A DNA stretch of 31,745 nucleotides from IMG/VR virus record IMGVR_UViG_3300048625_000059, positions 1-31,745 of that record; one strand, written 5' to 3'. This DNA comes from a virus. Positions within the stretch are counted from its first letter, which is position 1. Each line of letters opens with the position of its first letter. Positions 7,537-17,408 of the stretch are shown piece after piece. The notes below the pieces were generated by a model, which was given only the letters and a program-made list of their open reading frames with translations, was not told where the DNA came from and did not search any database. The translations under genes were made by a program, and so were the position numbers.

Positions 7537-10344
7537 ATGGCAATGTTTAGTAAATTTACCTTAGTAACTGATCCAGTTACTGGACAGGAAGTTGAATTCG
7601 GAACTTTATCAAAGTCGGCTCAACAGCAAATACTTGCAGCAGACGAAGCAGCAACCGCGCAGCAGTTGGGCTTATATTCAGCTGCATCGCAAAATGCAGG
7701 CACAGCAGTCAACCGTGAAGCATCTCCAGTCAATGATCCAGTTGTGGCCCCTGCGTTACCAGAAGATCCCCCAGTTACCGATGGCGACCAAGCCAACGAA
7801 CTAGCAGCTACACAAAGCGATGAAGAGCCGATTAGCGACGAAGAGTCGGACATCATTGATTCATCTGACAATTCGCCTACAGAAGACGATGTTGCTGATT
7901 TTAATGCTCGACATGCAGCCGACGAAGAAGACGCATCCAACGAGTCAGCAAGTCCTGAATCTAAGACGCAGCTCGGTGAAAGTACTACATCAGTTGCAGC
8001 ATCGTCCGATATTGAAAAACCTACACCTACTAGAAATCCGTTGCATTCGTATGCCACATACACCTACGGTATTACGTTGTCGGTGTTGAGTAAAGACGCA
8101 TATAAGAGTTTAGTAAACGGAGAACTTAAAGGTGCATGGCAACCTACGTACAGCTTAATCAGTAGCGGCGGCGGCGAGCACTCTAACCGCAGTAAGTTTT
8201 TCCATGATGATTTCTATTTTGAAAATCTTAAAATGACAACCATCATTGGGCCAAGCTCGCAGTCGCGTAACACTAATGCAATTGACTTGTCATTTACTAT
8301 TGTTGAACCTTATGGAATAACGCTGCTTGATAGGATCATTGACGTATGTGCTGATCCTAAAGTCAATGGTAAAAACTATTTGCAACAGCCGTATTTGCTG
8401 GAAATAAATTTCTTTGGTGCAGACAGCTTAGGCAAGCAACATTCTAAGATTCATGAGTTACAAAAGCGTATTCCTATTAAGCTGTTGGAAATGAAAATTC
8501 GAGTTACAGCCAAAGGTACAGAATATGCAATGAAGGCGATTCCGTTCAACCACGGAGCATTGTTGGAGTCAGTAAACTCTACTCCAGCAAACTTTGAAAT
8601 TAAAGCCACTAAAGTTAGCGACTTTTTCAACGGCATGGATCAAAGCGAGATGGCTAAACAAATCCAGCAAAAGAATCAAGCCCGCAGCGATGCAATTTTA
8701 GCCGCAGGTATTACTAAAGACGATGACGGAAATGATATTCTTCCGCCGGGTCAAAGAGTTGGATTAGGCGGTGATGAAAAAGCATTGGCCGCAGCAGAAA
8801 AAACAATTAACGCACCGTATTCAGTTAAAAGTTTTCCGGGTGCATATAACGCATGGCAACAAAGCGCCGTAGACGGTGCGCACGTGGCAGTGGCAAATCA
8901 AATTAAATTTGAATTTGACCCCGCGCTTGACTCAGAGATTGTTGACCCAACTAAGGTGCCATTATACAGATCTAAGATGACTGTAGCAGACAAGGCATCG
9001 GAACAGGGTAAAGATACTGCTACTAGCAGCAAAACTCCTACCAATGACTTTGACCCAAAGACGATGTCTTTTAACATCAGCTCGGGTACTAGTGTAGTTG
9101 ATGTTATTAACATGGTCATGCGCAACAGCAAGTACATCAAGGACCAAGTAGTTGATCCGTTAACTGACAAGAATACATTACCAACTGACACTACAGTTAA
9201 GTATTATAAGATCGTACCAAAAGTTGAATTGCTGGATTTTGACGACAAGCGTAACGAGTACGCAAAGTTAACCACCTTCTATGTTAAAAAGTATGATTAC
9301 TATAACAGCAAGAGTCCCAACTTGCCGGTCGCTAAACCCAAGGGCGCAGTTAAAGAATACAACTACATTTACACTGGTAAAAACATTGATATCTTAGAAT
9401 TCTCGTTGGATTTTGACACAGCGTATTATACCACAGTGGTTGTTAACCGCGAAAAGACAGAAGCCACTAGTGGAGCAGCAAACGCAGACTCAGGTGATGC
9501 TAGTAAAGACAATTTAAAAAATCAGCCAACGCACAATGACAGGGTAGCCAAGGCAACTACGCAACCAGTGAGTGCAGATGCACAGGCAACATCTACTAAC
9601 GCTGATTCTGCAAAAGCTGTATTAGTTGCCAACGCAACAAAGAGTATTGCAGCATCTAGTCGCGGAGATATGCTTAATGTTAAATTAAAGATTCTCGGTG
9701 ATCCGCATTTTATTAAACAGGACGATGTTTACGCTAATCCGGGGCATAGTGACTATGCTGACACTAAAACCTTAATCATGCCCGGAACATTAAACATGGA
9801 TCGAGTAGAGATTTTCTGTAAGATTAATTTTACAACTCCTGTTGATATGGATGATAAGACAGGTTTAACTAGAAAAGATTCTAGATATACAAATGCTGGG
9901 TTTAGCGGATACTATAAAATTCTCACGGTAGAGAGCGAATTCTCAAAGGGACAATTTATACAGACGCTTGATTGTATTAGAGTGTTTGATCAAGACACGC
10001 CCAACGAACAAGAGCGTGCTCAATCAAAAGCAGAAAAGGCACGCAGAGATTTTGCTCAAACAGATCCTCGTTTGATTAATCAGCAGACAGATGATGAAGA
10101 TCCGTTTGAAGCGATGCGCAAACAGAATGAAGAGCAAGAGGACGAGCCAATTGACGTTGATGAATTATTTGATACACCGAATGAAGATGCCGGCCAAGAT
10201 GATGATAACAACAGCGAAGATACTAATGCCAGCGATGAAGGTCAAGCCATTGCAGATGATTTGTTTGATGCGCCAGAGATAGATGTAGACACTCAAATAG
10301 CTGAAGACAATTCAAGCTCTGAGCCACAGAACCCGTTTGCATAA
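7537..10344 (+). CDS. Baseplate hub protein, gp27-like by context, with acidic tails
   Basis: This 935-residue protein sits between gp53 and the gp5-like spike, where the hub subunit is expected. Two folded blocks are visible: about 165-370 (YTYGITLSVLSKDAYKSL, FENLKMTTIIGPSS, SFTIVEPYGITLLDRI, YLLEINFFGAD) and about 500-820 (a YTGKNIDILEFSLDFDTAYY strand, LNVKLKILGDPHFIKQDDVY, an INFTTPVDMDDKTGL turn). I recall the second block in hub or tail-associated proteins of large myophages. Residues 30-165 and 820-935 are low complexity, rich in D, E, S, N and A, and probably disordered. Start 7537 has AGGA nine bases upstream; a second in-frame ATG lies two codons later. It likely forms the hub that seats the spike. 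Structural role is confident; gp27 equivalence is inferred. Confidence 0.65.
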   Translation: MAMFSKFTLVTDPVTGQEVEFGTLSKSAQQQILAADEAATAQQLGLYSAASQNAGTAVNREASPVNDPVVAPALPEDPPVTDGDQANELAATQSDEEPISDEESDIIDSSDNSPTEDDVADFNARHAADEEDASNESASPESKTQLGESTTSVAASSDIEKPTPTRNPLHSYATYTYGITLSVLSKDAYKSLVNGELKGAWQPTYSLISSGGGEHSNRSKFFHDDFYFENLKMTTIIGPSSQSRNTNAIDLSFTIVEPYGITLLDRIIDVCADPKVNGKNYLQQPYLLEINFFGADSLGKQHSKIHELQKRIPIKLLEMKIRVTAKGTEYAMKAIPFNHGALLESVNSTPANFEIKATKVSDFFNGMDQSEMAKQIQQKNQARSDAILAAGITKDDDGNDILPPGQRVGLGGDEKALAAAEKTINAPYSVKSFPGAYNAWQQSAVDGAHVAVANQIKFEFDPALDSEIVDPTKVPLYRSKMTVADKASEQGKDTATSSKTPTNDFDPKTMSFNISSGTSVVDVINMVMRNSKYIKDQVVDPLTDKNTLPTDTTVKYYKIVPKVELLDFDDKRNEYAKLTTFYVKKYDYYNSKSPNLPVAKPKGAVKEYNYIYTGKNIDILEFSLDFDTAYYTTVVVNREKTEATSGAANADSGDASKDNLKNQPTHNDRVAKATTQPVSADAQATSTNADSAKAVLVANATKSIAASSRGDMLNVKLKILGDPHFIKQDDVYANPGHSDYADTKTLIMPGTLNMDRVEIFCKINFTTPVDMDDKTGLTRKDSRYTNAGFSGYYKILTVESEFSKGQFIQTLDCIRVFDQDTPNEQERAQSKAEKARRDFAQTDPRLINQQTDDEDPFEAMRKQNEEQEDEPIDVDELFDTPNEDAGQDDDNNSEDTNASDEGQAIADDLFDAPEIDVDTQIAEDNSSSEPQNPFA

Positions 10345-10358
10345 CAGAGAATATATAT

Positions 10359-13300
10359 ATGAGTTCAGATAAAAGATTAGTTAATAGATTACCAGAGCGA
10401 GTACGCCGCGAAGACACTCCTGGGGTAAGAATCGACTCGGGGCCGTTTATTGGCATTATTAGAAACAACAATGACCCGACTAGGGCAGGGCGTTTGCAGG
10501 TATGGATTCCTGACTTAGGCGGGAAAAGCGATGACCCGTCTAGCTGGCGCACAGTAAGTTACGCTAGCCCATTCTACGGAACGACATTCCAACCGGACAA
10601 CGTACAGAACAACAAATTTACTGACGTGTCGCACAGCTACGGCATGTGGGCAGTAGTTCCTGATATTGGTAACCAAGTTATTTGTACATTTATTGCAGGC
10701 GATCCCAACAGAGGATTTTGGTTTGCATGTATTAACCCTAATTTAAGTCATCACATGGTGCCGGCAATGGGATCGGGTGGCACAGTTGATAATAATCTAA
10801 CAACCGCGGGCTTAAAAGAAAAGTACGATCCAACCTCTAGCATTTGGCCAGTTGCCGAGTTCAATGAAAACTCAACTGGTGCAATTAAGCCGGGCTGGAC
10901 TAATAACCCTAGACCTGTACACGAATTCCAAGCTAACATTTTAATTCAGCAAGGACTAGATAGGGACGGCTTACGCGGCGCCATTGGGTCTAGCAGTCAA
11001 CGAGAAAGTCCTAGTACAGTATTTGGTATTAGTACACCGGGTAGACCTATCAACGATCCAATGGATAATCCTCAATACCAGGCTAAGTTAAAAGCTGGTA
11101 CATTAACAGAAGCAGACACGGCAATCACCGGTCGAAAAGGTGGCCACACCTTTGTTATGGACGATGGCTCATCTACCGGGGCCGATCAGTTAATGCGTTT
11201 GCGTACCGCAGGCGGGCATCAGTTGTTAATGAATGATAGCGACCGCGTTGTTTATCTTGCCAACAGTGATGGTAGTGTTTGGCTTGAGTTCACTGGAGGC
11301 GGGCACATCAACGTATTCAGTGCAGCAGGCATTAACATGCGCACTGATGGAGAATTTAACTTACACGCAGGTAAAGACATTAACATGCACAGCGGCGGAT
11401 CTATTAAGATGAAAGCCGATGTGTCCATCAACAGTCAGGCCAAAGATTATACAATTAAAGCCGGTAACAGTGTAGGCATTCAGTCCGGTAAAGTTGGTGT
11501 ATTGGCAGATGGCGCCCTGAGTTTGCAGTCTGCCAATGGCGGCTGGTTAAGTGATGGTAAGCTAGCACTACAGGGCAGTAAAGTGTTGCTTAATACTGAA
11601 GCACCGGCTACTGTAACACCTATAGAAGATATTAAAACAAATAAACAAACTGACACTGGATGGGATGACGTAAAGGGTATATGGTCTAACCAAGCAGACG
11701 TGTTTGAAAGCATTGCTACTATTACTCCATCACACGAGCCGTGGCCACGTGGCCCAGGTAAGGGTGTATCGGCAAAGAAGGCAGTTAGTCAATTTGCTGC
11801 GGCACCACAACCAGCAAAGCCTACTAGTGTTTGTGCCCCTCCGGGACAAACGTTGCCACCTAACATCAACAACATTACCCCAAGTGGTGGCAACAATGAA
11901 GCGTTGCTCGAGTCTACATTGACTGGATATGGTCTTACTGACAGAATACAGATTGCAGCTATTATGGCACAGTGTGCGCACGAATCCGGTAACTTCCAAT
12001 TCTTAACCGAGCTTGGAGCTGACAGTTACTTCCAGAAATACGAAGGGCGATCAGATTTAGGAAATAATCAACCGGGCGACGGGTTAAAGTACAAAGGTCG
12101 TGGCTTTATTCAAATTACTGGACGTGACCTATATACACAAGCTGGCTCTTATTTAAATATTGACTTAGTTAACCAGCCGCAGTTAGCAGCAGACCCTGCA
12201 ACAGCAGCAAAGCTGGTATTGTTCTTCTTCTTCCAGTTTAAGAAAAGTAGAACTAACAGTGTTGACTGGAGCGATGTAACAGCAGTGACACGTATTGTTA
12301 ACGGTGGTACAAACGGACTACCAGACCGTGTTGCTAAATTCTCAGCCTACAAACAAAAATACACCAATGGTATAGTTACAACAGGATCCGGTGGCGTATT
12401 AACAGACGGTAGTGGTAATCCAGTACAAACAGGATCAATTAAACTAGATCCGGGTCCGGATATTGCAAAGAACAAACCAGTGGTAAGTCCTGCACCCGGT
12501 GAGTCAATGAAGAAACAAGATGCCCCTAACCCAGGAGCTATTACGTCAGATGAGCCTAAGATCCCTGGTTTAATTCCTACGCAAATGAAAGCGTTGATGA
12601 TTGAAATTGGATTTGCAGAATCCAATTCGGACTACGCTGCAAAGGATACTGAGTTGAATAGAATTGGACGTTATGCGTTTAATGCCAACTTGTTGCGCGA
12701 CAACGGGTATATCAAGCCAGACTATGTTAAAAAGTACAAAGGAGCAGCGATGTTCCAGGCAGGCGCATGGACTGGTAAAGACGGTATAGCAGATGCAGAT
12801 GGCTTTGCAGGAGCAAAAGGAACTCAAGATACATTAATGGAGAAAATCCTTAATGATTACTATACATCATTGGTAAGCAATCGCGGTATTCAGATACAAG
12901 ACGATGTATGTACTGTTGCGGGTATGATGAGCGTTGCATACTTCTTACGAGATAGCGAACGCGGGTTCTTCAGCGGCAACCCACCTGATCAAGCCAAGTT
13001 CTGGAGAGAACAGGGTAATAATATTACCAATGAGCAGAAGCAAACTCCAGACACTGCATATAATCAAGGTCGCTATGCAATCGACGTATTAAGTATATCA
13101 ACTGCTGGCGCATCTAGCGGAGCTGTTGGAACTATAACTCCATCAACTACTGGCATTGACCCTAACGAGGTGTTTACATTTACAAACCGCAGCGGTGACG
13201 CAGCTCACTTTGATGTTGCAACAGTTGACTTTAAGGATCGATTGCTACAAGCTGCCCGCGACTACAAAGCAGCAACCGGCAAGAAAGTTACTATCAGTAG

Positions 13301-13628
13301 CACGGTGCGCACACAGGATGAGCAAACGTCAATTTACGATGGCTGGATTGCTGCTGGCGGCCAATTGCCAGGAAACCCAACAGTTAACGTTAATCCGTAT
13401 GGCAACATTAGCCGTCCGGTTAAGACAGTCGGAAACCACGGACTAGGTATTGCAGCAGACATTGGGGTAGCAGATGCAATCGCAATGGAAAGCATGGGTA
13501 TATTGGCCAAATACGGCTTATATAGATTCGATCCTGCAGGCGACCCACCTCACATTCAGTTAAAGCCTGAATTGCGACCAGCTAATTTAGTTACTATCCA
13601 GAGCTTACCTGGTAATAGCACAGCATAA
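10359..13628 (+). CDS. gp5: gp5-like baseplate spike with three peptidoglycan-hydrolase domains
   Basis: This 1089-residue protein begins with an OB-fold-like gp5 N-terminus (GPFIGIIRNNNDPTRAGRLQ at 28-47) and a repetitive beta-helix-like segment (about 300-410, short VxIxSGG-type repeats) as in membrane-piercing spikes. Three enzymatic domains follow. Residues 505-668 resemble glycoside hydrolase family 19, with AHES (E542 probable catalytic acid) and YKGRGFIQITGR at 577-588. Residues 735-912 resemble a lysozyme/transglycosylase-like domain (GFAES, E754; NRIGRYAFN; YNQGRYAIDVL). Residues 935-1073 resemble an M15 peptidase, with the probable zinc ligands H1027, D1034 and H1065 in NHGLGIAAD and DPPHIQL. 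T4 gp5 (575 residues) carries one lysozyme domain. It would pierce the envelope and open the cell wall on infection. Spike identity is strong; activities are inferred. Confidence 0.85.
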   Translation: MSSDKRLVNRLPERVRREDTPGVRIDSGPFIGIIRNNNDPTRAGRLQVWIPDLGGKSDDPSSWRTVSYASPFYGTTFQPDNVQNNKFTDVSHSYGMWAVVPDIGNQVICTFIAGDPNRGFWFACINPNLSHHMVPAMGSGGTVDNNLTTAGLKEKYDPTSSIWPVAEFNENSTGAIKPGWTNNPRPVHEFQANILIQQGLDRDGLRGAIGSSSQRESPSTVFGISTPGRPINDPMDNPQYQAKLKAGTLTEADTAITGRKGGHTFVMDDGSSTGADQLMRLRTAGGHQLLMNDSDRVVYLANSDGSVWLEFTGGGHINVFSAAGINMRTDGEFNLHAGKDINMHSGGSIKMKADVSINSQAKDYTIKAGNSVGIQSGKVGVLADGALSLQSANGGWLSDGKLALQGSKVLLNTEAPATVTPIEDIKTNKQTDTGWDDVKGIWSNQADVFESIATITPSHEPWPRGPGKGVSAKKAVSQFAAAPQPAKPTSVCAPPGQTLPPNINNITPSGGNNEALLESTLTGYGLTDRIQIAAIMAQCAHESGNFQFLTELGADSYFQKYEGRSDLGNNQPGDGLKYKGRGFIQITGRDLYTQAGSYLNIDLVNQPQLAADPATAAKLVLFFFFQFKKSRTNSVDWSDVTAVTRIVNGGTNGLPDRVAKFSAYKQKYTNGIVTTGSGGVLTDGSGNPVQTGSIKLDPGPDIAKNKPVVSPAPGESMKKQDAPNPGAITSDEPKIPGLIPTQMKALMIEIGFAESNSDYAAKDTELNRIGRYAFNANLLRDNGYIKPDYVKKYKGAAMFQAGAWTGKDGIADADGFAGAKGTQDTLMEKILNDYYTSLVSNRGIQIQDDVCTVAGMMSVAYFLRDSERGFFSGNPPDQAKFWREQGNNITNEQKQTPDTAYNQGRYAIDVLSISTAGASSGAVGTITPSTTGIDPNEVFTFTNRSGDAAHFDVATVDFKDRLLQAARDYKAATGKKVTISSTVRTQDEQTSIYDGWIAAGGQLPGNPTVNVNPYGNISRPVKTVGNHGLGIAADIGVADAIAMESMGILAKYGLYRFDPAGDPPHIQLKPELRPANLVTIQSLPGNSTA

Positions 13629-13631
13629 ATA
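13624..13631 (+). promoter_or_regulatory. Late-promoter-like octamer CATAAATA overlapping stop
   Basis: CATAAATA includes the stop codon of the spike gene and ends 5 bases before the gp25 ATG. A transcript from here would be leaderless, so this may be chance. Confidence 0.25.
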
Positions 13632-13636
13632 TTACT

Positions 13637-14011
13637 ATGGTAACTTATCGCGGATTTAACACAATTAACCAAGTCAAGAAGTTTAGATTAACAGATCTCG
13701 ACTTGGTTAAGCGCAACCTCTTAAATCATTTTATGATTCGCAAAGGGGAGAAGCTAATGCAGCCAAATTTTGGCAGTATTATCTGGAACATGTTGTTTGA
13801 ACCACTAACTGAAGAAACTAAAAAAGTTATTCTAGATGATGTAACAACAATCGTGGGGTACGATCCACGAATTGCAGTAGACGAAGTTATTATTCAAGAG
13901 CTAGGTAATGGGCTACAACTGCAAATAGCGTTAACATACAAGCCAGCAAATACAACAACAAACATGACGTTAGCGTTTGATAAAAATAGTCAAACGCTAA
14001 CTATGTCTTAA
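13637..14011 (+). CDS. gp25: gp25-like baseplate wedge protein
   Basis: This 124-residue protein has the gp25/lysozyme-like wedge family core: LVKRNLLNHFMIRKGEKLMQ, then PNFGSIIWNMLFEPL at about 54-68 (the conserved P-FG-x-IW-x2-LFEP signature), and YDPRIAVDEV. Length is close to T4 gp25 (132 residues). In contractile injection systems gp25 connects the wedge to the inner baseplate and helps start sheath polymerisation. It follows the spike gene by 8 bases and precedes gp6, the usual order in this module. No ribosome-binding site is evident before the ATG, suggesting coupling to the gene upstream. Confidence 0.92.
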   Translation: MVTYRGFNTINQVKKFRLTDLDLVKRNLLNHFMIRKGEKLMQPNFGSIIWNMLFEPLTEETKKVILDDVTTIVGYDPRIAVDEVIIQELGNGLQLQIALTYKPANTTTNMTLAFDKNSQTLTMS

Positions 14012-14031
14012 TAGTACCACTTTTTACACGC

Positions 14032-14039
14032 CATAAATA
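14032..14039 (+). promoter_or_regulatory. T4-late-type promoter octamer (CATAAATA) before gp6
   Basis: CATAAATA followed by C lies in the 45-base gap between gp25 and gp6 and ends 17 bases before the gp6 ATG, a good position for a late promoter. AAGG (14046-14049) between it and the ATG is a plausible ribosome-binding site. Confidence 0.55.
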
Positions 14040-14056
14040 CTGAATAAGGTATAGAT

Positions 14057-17000
14057 ATGGCTACTACTACACGTCAAACAAGTTTACTTGTCCAACAGGA
14101 TTGGACAAAATTGTATCAAACTTTCCGCAACGCGGATTTCCAAAGTTATGATTACGAAACACTACGCAAGTCAATGATTGACTATTTGCGTACATACTAT
14201 CCTGAAGATTTCAACGACTTTACTGAATCTAGTGAATACATCGCATTAATTGACTTAATTGCGTTCTTAGGGCAGAGTCTTGCGTTCCGTACAGATTTGA
14301 ATGCACGTGAAAACTTCTTGGATACAGCAGAACGACGCGACAGCGTATTAAAGCTAGCCAAGTTAATTAGTTACAATCCTAAGCGAAATTTGCCTTCCAC
14401 TGGATACTTAAAAATCAACAGTGTAAGCACAACAGAAACAATTACAGACAGCAACGGTCTAAACTTAGCCAACTTGTTAATTGGCTGGAATGATGCTGCA
14501 AACGAAAACTGGTTAGAGCAATTTACTTCTATTATTAACGCATCTTTATTGAGTAGCCAAGTAGTAGGCAAGCCCGGCGCAAGCAACACTATCAACGGTG
14601 TATTAACAGACGAATATGGTATTAGCATTGTTCCTGGTGTACTCCCAGTCTACAAGTTTACATCATCCATTGAGGGCATTAACATGCCGTTTGAGGCAGT
14701 GAGTGCAACTAGCTATAACCAAAGCTATATCTACGAAAAAGACCCAAAGCCAACTGGTGTGTTCAATATCTTGTCTCGAAACGACAACCAAGGCAATGGA
14801 TCAAACAATACTGGTTTCTTTGTTTACTTTAAACAAGGTGAGCTGAAGTCATTGGACTTTTCTCTAACTGACAGTTTGCCTAACCGTGTTGCTAATATTA
14901 ACTTTGATAATATCAATGACATCGACGTTTGGTTGTACCAATTAACTTCATCAAACATTCCAGGCGCAAAGTGGACACAGATTCCAGCAATCGGTGGATT
15001 GAATGTAGTATACAACCAAGAAAGTCGGCGTAACTTATATCAAGTTGCAACTCGTGCAAACGATCAAATTGACTTGGTATTCGGTGATGGCGCATTTGCA
15101 AACGTACCGCAAGGTAACTTCCGTTTGTACTATCGTCAAAGCAACGGATTGAATTACAAGATTACTCCTGATGAAATGCAGGCTGTGAGCTTTACTATTA
15201 ACTATGTCAGCCGCACTAACCGCATCGAGACCCTGACTATATCTGCTAGCTTGAACTACACAGTTACAAACAGCAGTGCAAAAGAGTCCATTAACGATAT
15301 TCGCACAAAAGCACCTCAACAGTACTATACTCAAAACCGTATGGTAACTGGCGAAGACTATAACACATTGCCGTTTACTAGCTTCAATAACATTTTGAAA
15401 GTTAAAGCGGTAAATCGTTCTAGTTCAGGCATTAGTCGTTACCTTGACGTAGTTGACAGTAGCGGAAAATATTCTAGTACCAACATCTTCGCACAAGATG
15501 GTATGGTTTATAAAAACTATCAGAATACCACAACGTCGTTTACGTATTCAACAATTAACGATATTAACAAGACTATCTTTAACATTGCAAAGCCAATGAT
15601 TGCAACTAAAGAGTCGGTGCATTTGTACTACAATACCGCAGCAACCTTTGTCCCATCTACTACTGCAAATTGGACGAAGGTTTCTATTGCAAACGGTACA
15701 ACCACCGGATATTTTAACGCAGGTACTAATATTGGAATTGGCGCAACCGGTAATTACCAATACATCACCATGGGTGCATTGATTAAGTTTGTGCCGCCTA
15801 CTGGATTTTACTTCGACAAGAACAATCAGTTGCAAGCGGGTACTCCTTCTCTAAACACGGACAAGACTTACATTTATGCGTCGGTTGATTCTACATCATC
15901 GCCAACATTGGTAGTGAGTCAGATTGTGCCAACTGATGCAATAATTGAATCTATTATTCCAGTCTTTAAGAATGATTGGACAACCTTGCTAATTTCAAAT
16001 ATTGCGAGTCAGATCCAAGCTAACAAAAACTTTGGCGTAAGCTACTCTGTTCTAACACCTGGTGCGCAACCAACATGGAATATTATTCCTAACACTAATC
16101 TGAGCTTAGGTGATTACAGCCTAGCTTCGGCAGGGACTGCAACAGACACCAGCTGGTATTTGGCATTCACATATAACAACGGTCAGTATACTATTACTCA
16201 GCGTAATTTGTATTACTACATTGAAAGCGTATTAGAAACACGTTTCTATTTTGATCCTAAAGTTAAAACTTACGACAGTAACACTGGCTTGATTCTCAAG
16301 GATCATATTAAGATTCTAAAGACCAACAGCATGCCGGATTCGTCATCGCCGCTTACTGTTGACCAAAATTGGTATGTATATAACAGCATTGTGCAAGCCG
16401 ATGGTTACCAAGACACCAAGAAAGTATTGATTACTTTCCCAGACACTAATAACGACGGTATCCCGGATGATCCTACATTGTTTGAAACTTTAGTAGCACC
16501 GGCGGTGAACTCGTTTAACAAATATGTATATTTCAAGCAGGTAGTAAGCTACAGCAGCTTCATTGATTACGTTGTAGTTGACGCAGGCACGATTGTTGCT
16601 ACATACGGAACTAAAACAGCAATCTCATTGAATGCAAGTTTATACAACGAAACTCAAATCTTCTACGCATTCACGGAAAATAAATTCTATGTGTTAACTA
16701 ACGGAAACCTAATAGAAAACACTCAATATATTGCTCGTGTTGGTCGCCAGGACTTGTATTTCCAATATCGTCATAACAGTCCTAACAACCGCCGTATTGA
16801 CCCAAGTCCAAATAACATTATGGATTTGTATTTGTTAACAAAGACTTACAACACATTGTATACCGCATGGATACGCGATAGCAGTAATAAAATTTCTCAA
16901 CCAGTGGCTCCAACAACTGAAGAGTTACGTGTAGATTTTAGTACGCTAGAGAACTTGAAAGCCATGAGCGACACAATCATTTATAACTCAGCTAAGTTCA

Positions 17001-17389
17001 AGCCAATCTTTGGTGCTAAAGCTCCAACAGCATTGCAAGCAACGTTTAAGATTGTTAAGAACCCCAATGTGTCAGTTAGCGATAATGACATTAAGAGTCA
17101 AGTGATCTCAGCTATTAACGCATACTTTGACATTACTAACTGGGACTTTGGCGAGACGTTCTACTTTTCAGAGTTGAGTGCATATTTGCATAACAAACTA
17201 ACTCCTAACGTGAGCAGTATTATTATTGTTCCAAGTTCGGGACAGGGGCAATTTGGTGGCTTGTATCAAATCAATGCAGAACCAAATGAAATCATTACTA
17301 GTGCAGCTACAGTTGATAACGTACAAATTATCAGCGCAATCACCGCATCACAATTGAACCAGACTGCATCTGGGTTAAATATTGTATAA
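14057..17389 (+). CDS. gp6: gp6-like baseplate wedge protein, enlarged
   Basis: This 1110-residue protein starts with the conserved gp6 N-terminus: SYDYETLRKSMIDYLRTYYP, FNDFTESSEYIALIDLIAFL, LNARENFLDTAERRDSVLKL and SYNPKRNLPSTGYLKI (all within residues 28-120). The C-terminal gpJ-like dimerisation region is at about 965-1080 (LKAMSDTIIYNSAKFKPIFG, SVSDNDIKSQVISAINAYF). T4 gp6 has 660 residues; the extra length lies in the middle (about 450-900), which looks beta-rich and probably forms surface domains. In T4, gp6 makes the continuous ring that holds wedges together and unlocks during contraction. A late-type promoter and an AAGG site precede the ATG. Confidence 0.9.
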   Translation: MATTTRQTSLLVQQDWTKLYQTFRNADFQSYDYETLRKSMIDYLRTYYPEDFNDFTESSEYIALIDLIAFLGQSLAFRTDLNARENFLDTAERRDSVLKLAKLISYNPKRNLPSTGYLKINSVSTTETITDSNGLNLANLLIGWNDAANENWLEQFTSIINASLLSSQVVGKPGASNTINGVLTDEYGISIVPGVLPVYKFTSSIEGINMPFEAVSATSYNQSYIYEKDPKPTGVFNILSRNDNQGNGSNNTGFFVYFKQGELKSLDFSLTDSLPNRVANINFDNINDIDVWLYQLTSSNIPGAKWTQIPAIGGLNVVYNQESRRNLYQVATRANDQIDLVFGDGAFANVPQGNFRLYYRQSNGLNYKITPDEMQAVSFTINYVSRTNRIETLTISASLNYTVTNSSAKESINDIRTKAPQQYYTQNRMVTGEDYNTLPFTSFNNILKVKAVNRSSSGISRYLDVVDSSGKYSSTNIFAQDGMVYKNYQNTTTSFTYSTINDINKTIFNIAKPMIATKESVHLYYNTAATFVPSTTANWTKVSIANGTTTGYFNAGTNIGIGATGNYQYITMGALIKFVPPTGFYFDKNNQLQAGTPSLNTDKTYIYASVDSTSSPTLVVSQIVPTDAIIESIIPVFKNDWTTLLISNIASQIQANKNFGVSYSVLTPGAQPTWNIIPNTNLSLGDYSLASAGTATDTSWYLAFTYNNGQYTITQRNLYYYIESVLETRFYFDPKVKTYDSNTGLILKDHIKILKTNSMPDSSSPLTVDQNWYVYNSIVQADGYQDTKKVLITFPDTNNDGIPDDPTLFETLVAPAVNSFNKYVYFKQVVSYSSFIDYVVVDAGTIVATYGTKTAISLNASLYNETQIFYAFTENKFYVLTNGNLIENTQYIARVGRQDLYFQYRHNSPNNRRIDPSPNNIMDLYLLTKTYNTLYTAWIRDSSNKISQPVAPTTEELRVDFSTLENLKAMSDTIIYNSAKFKPIFGAKAPTALQATFKIVKNPNVSVSDNDIKSQVISAINAYFDITNWDFGETFYFSELSAYLHNKLTPNVSSIIIVPSSGQGQFGGLYQINAEPNEIITSAATVDNVQIISAITASQLNQTASGLNIV

Positions 17390-17391
17390 GA

Positions 17392-17399
17392 CATAAACT
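17392..17399 (+). promoter_or_regulatory. Weak late-promoter-like octamer (CATAAACT)
   Basis: CATAAACT ends 9 bases before the ATG of the giant gene. It shares only CATAAA with the other late-type sites, so it is listed at low confidence. Confidence 0.2.
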
Positions 17400-17408
17400 G
17401 AGATAATA

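Noticed and set aside
7620-8063. A 147-codon open frame on the minus strand within the hub gene
   Set aside because: It lies opposite the low-complexity acidic N-terminal region; its serine/alanine-rich translation is what the complement of that composition gives, and no start signal is evident.
14012-14056. A transcription terminator between gp25 and gp6 (run of five T at 14021-14025)
   Set aside because: No stable hairpin precedes the T run, and the promoter-like octamer accounts for the spacing.
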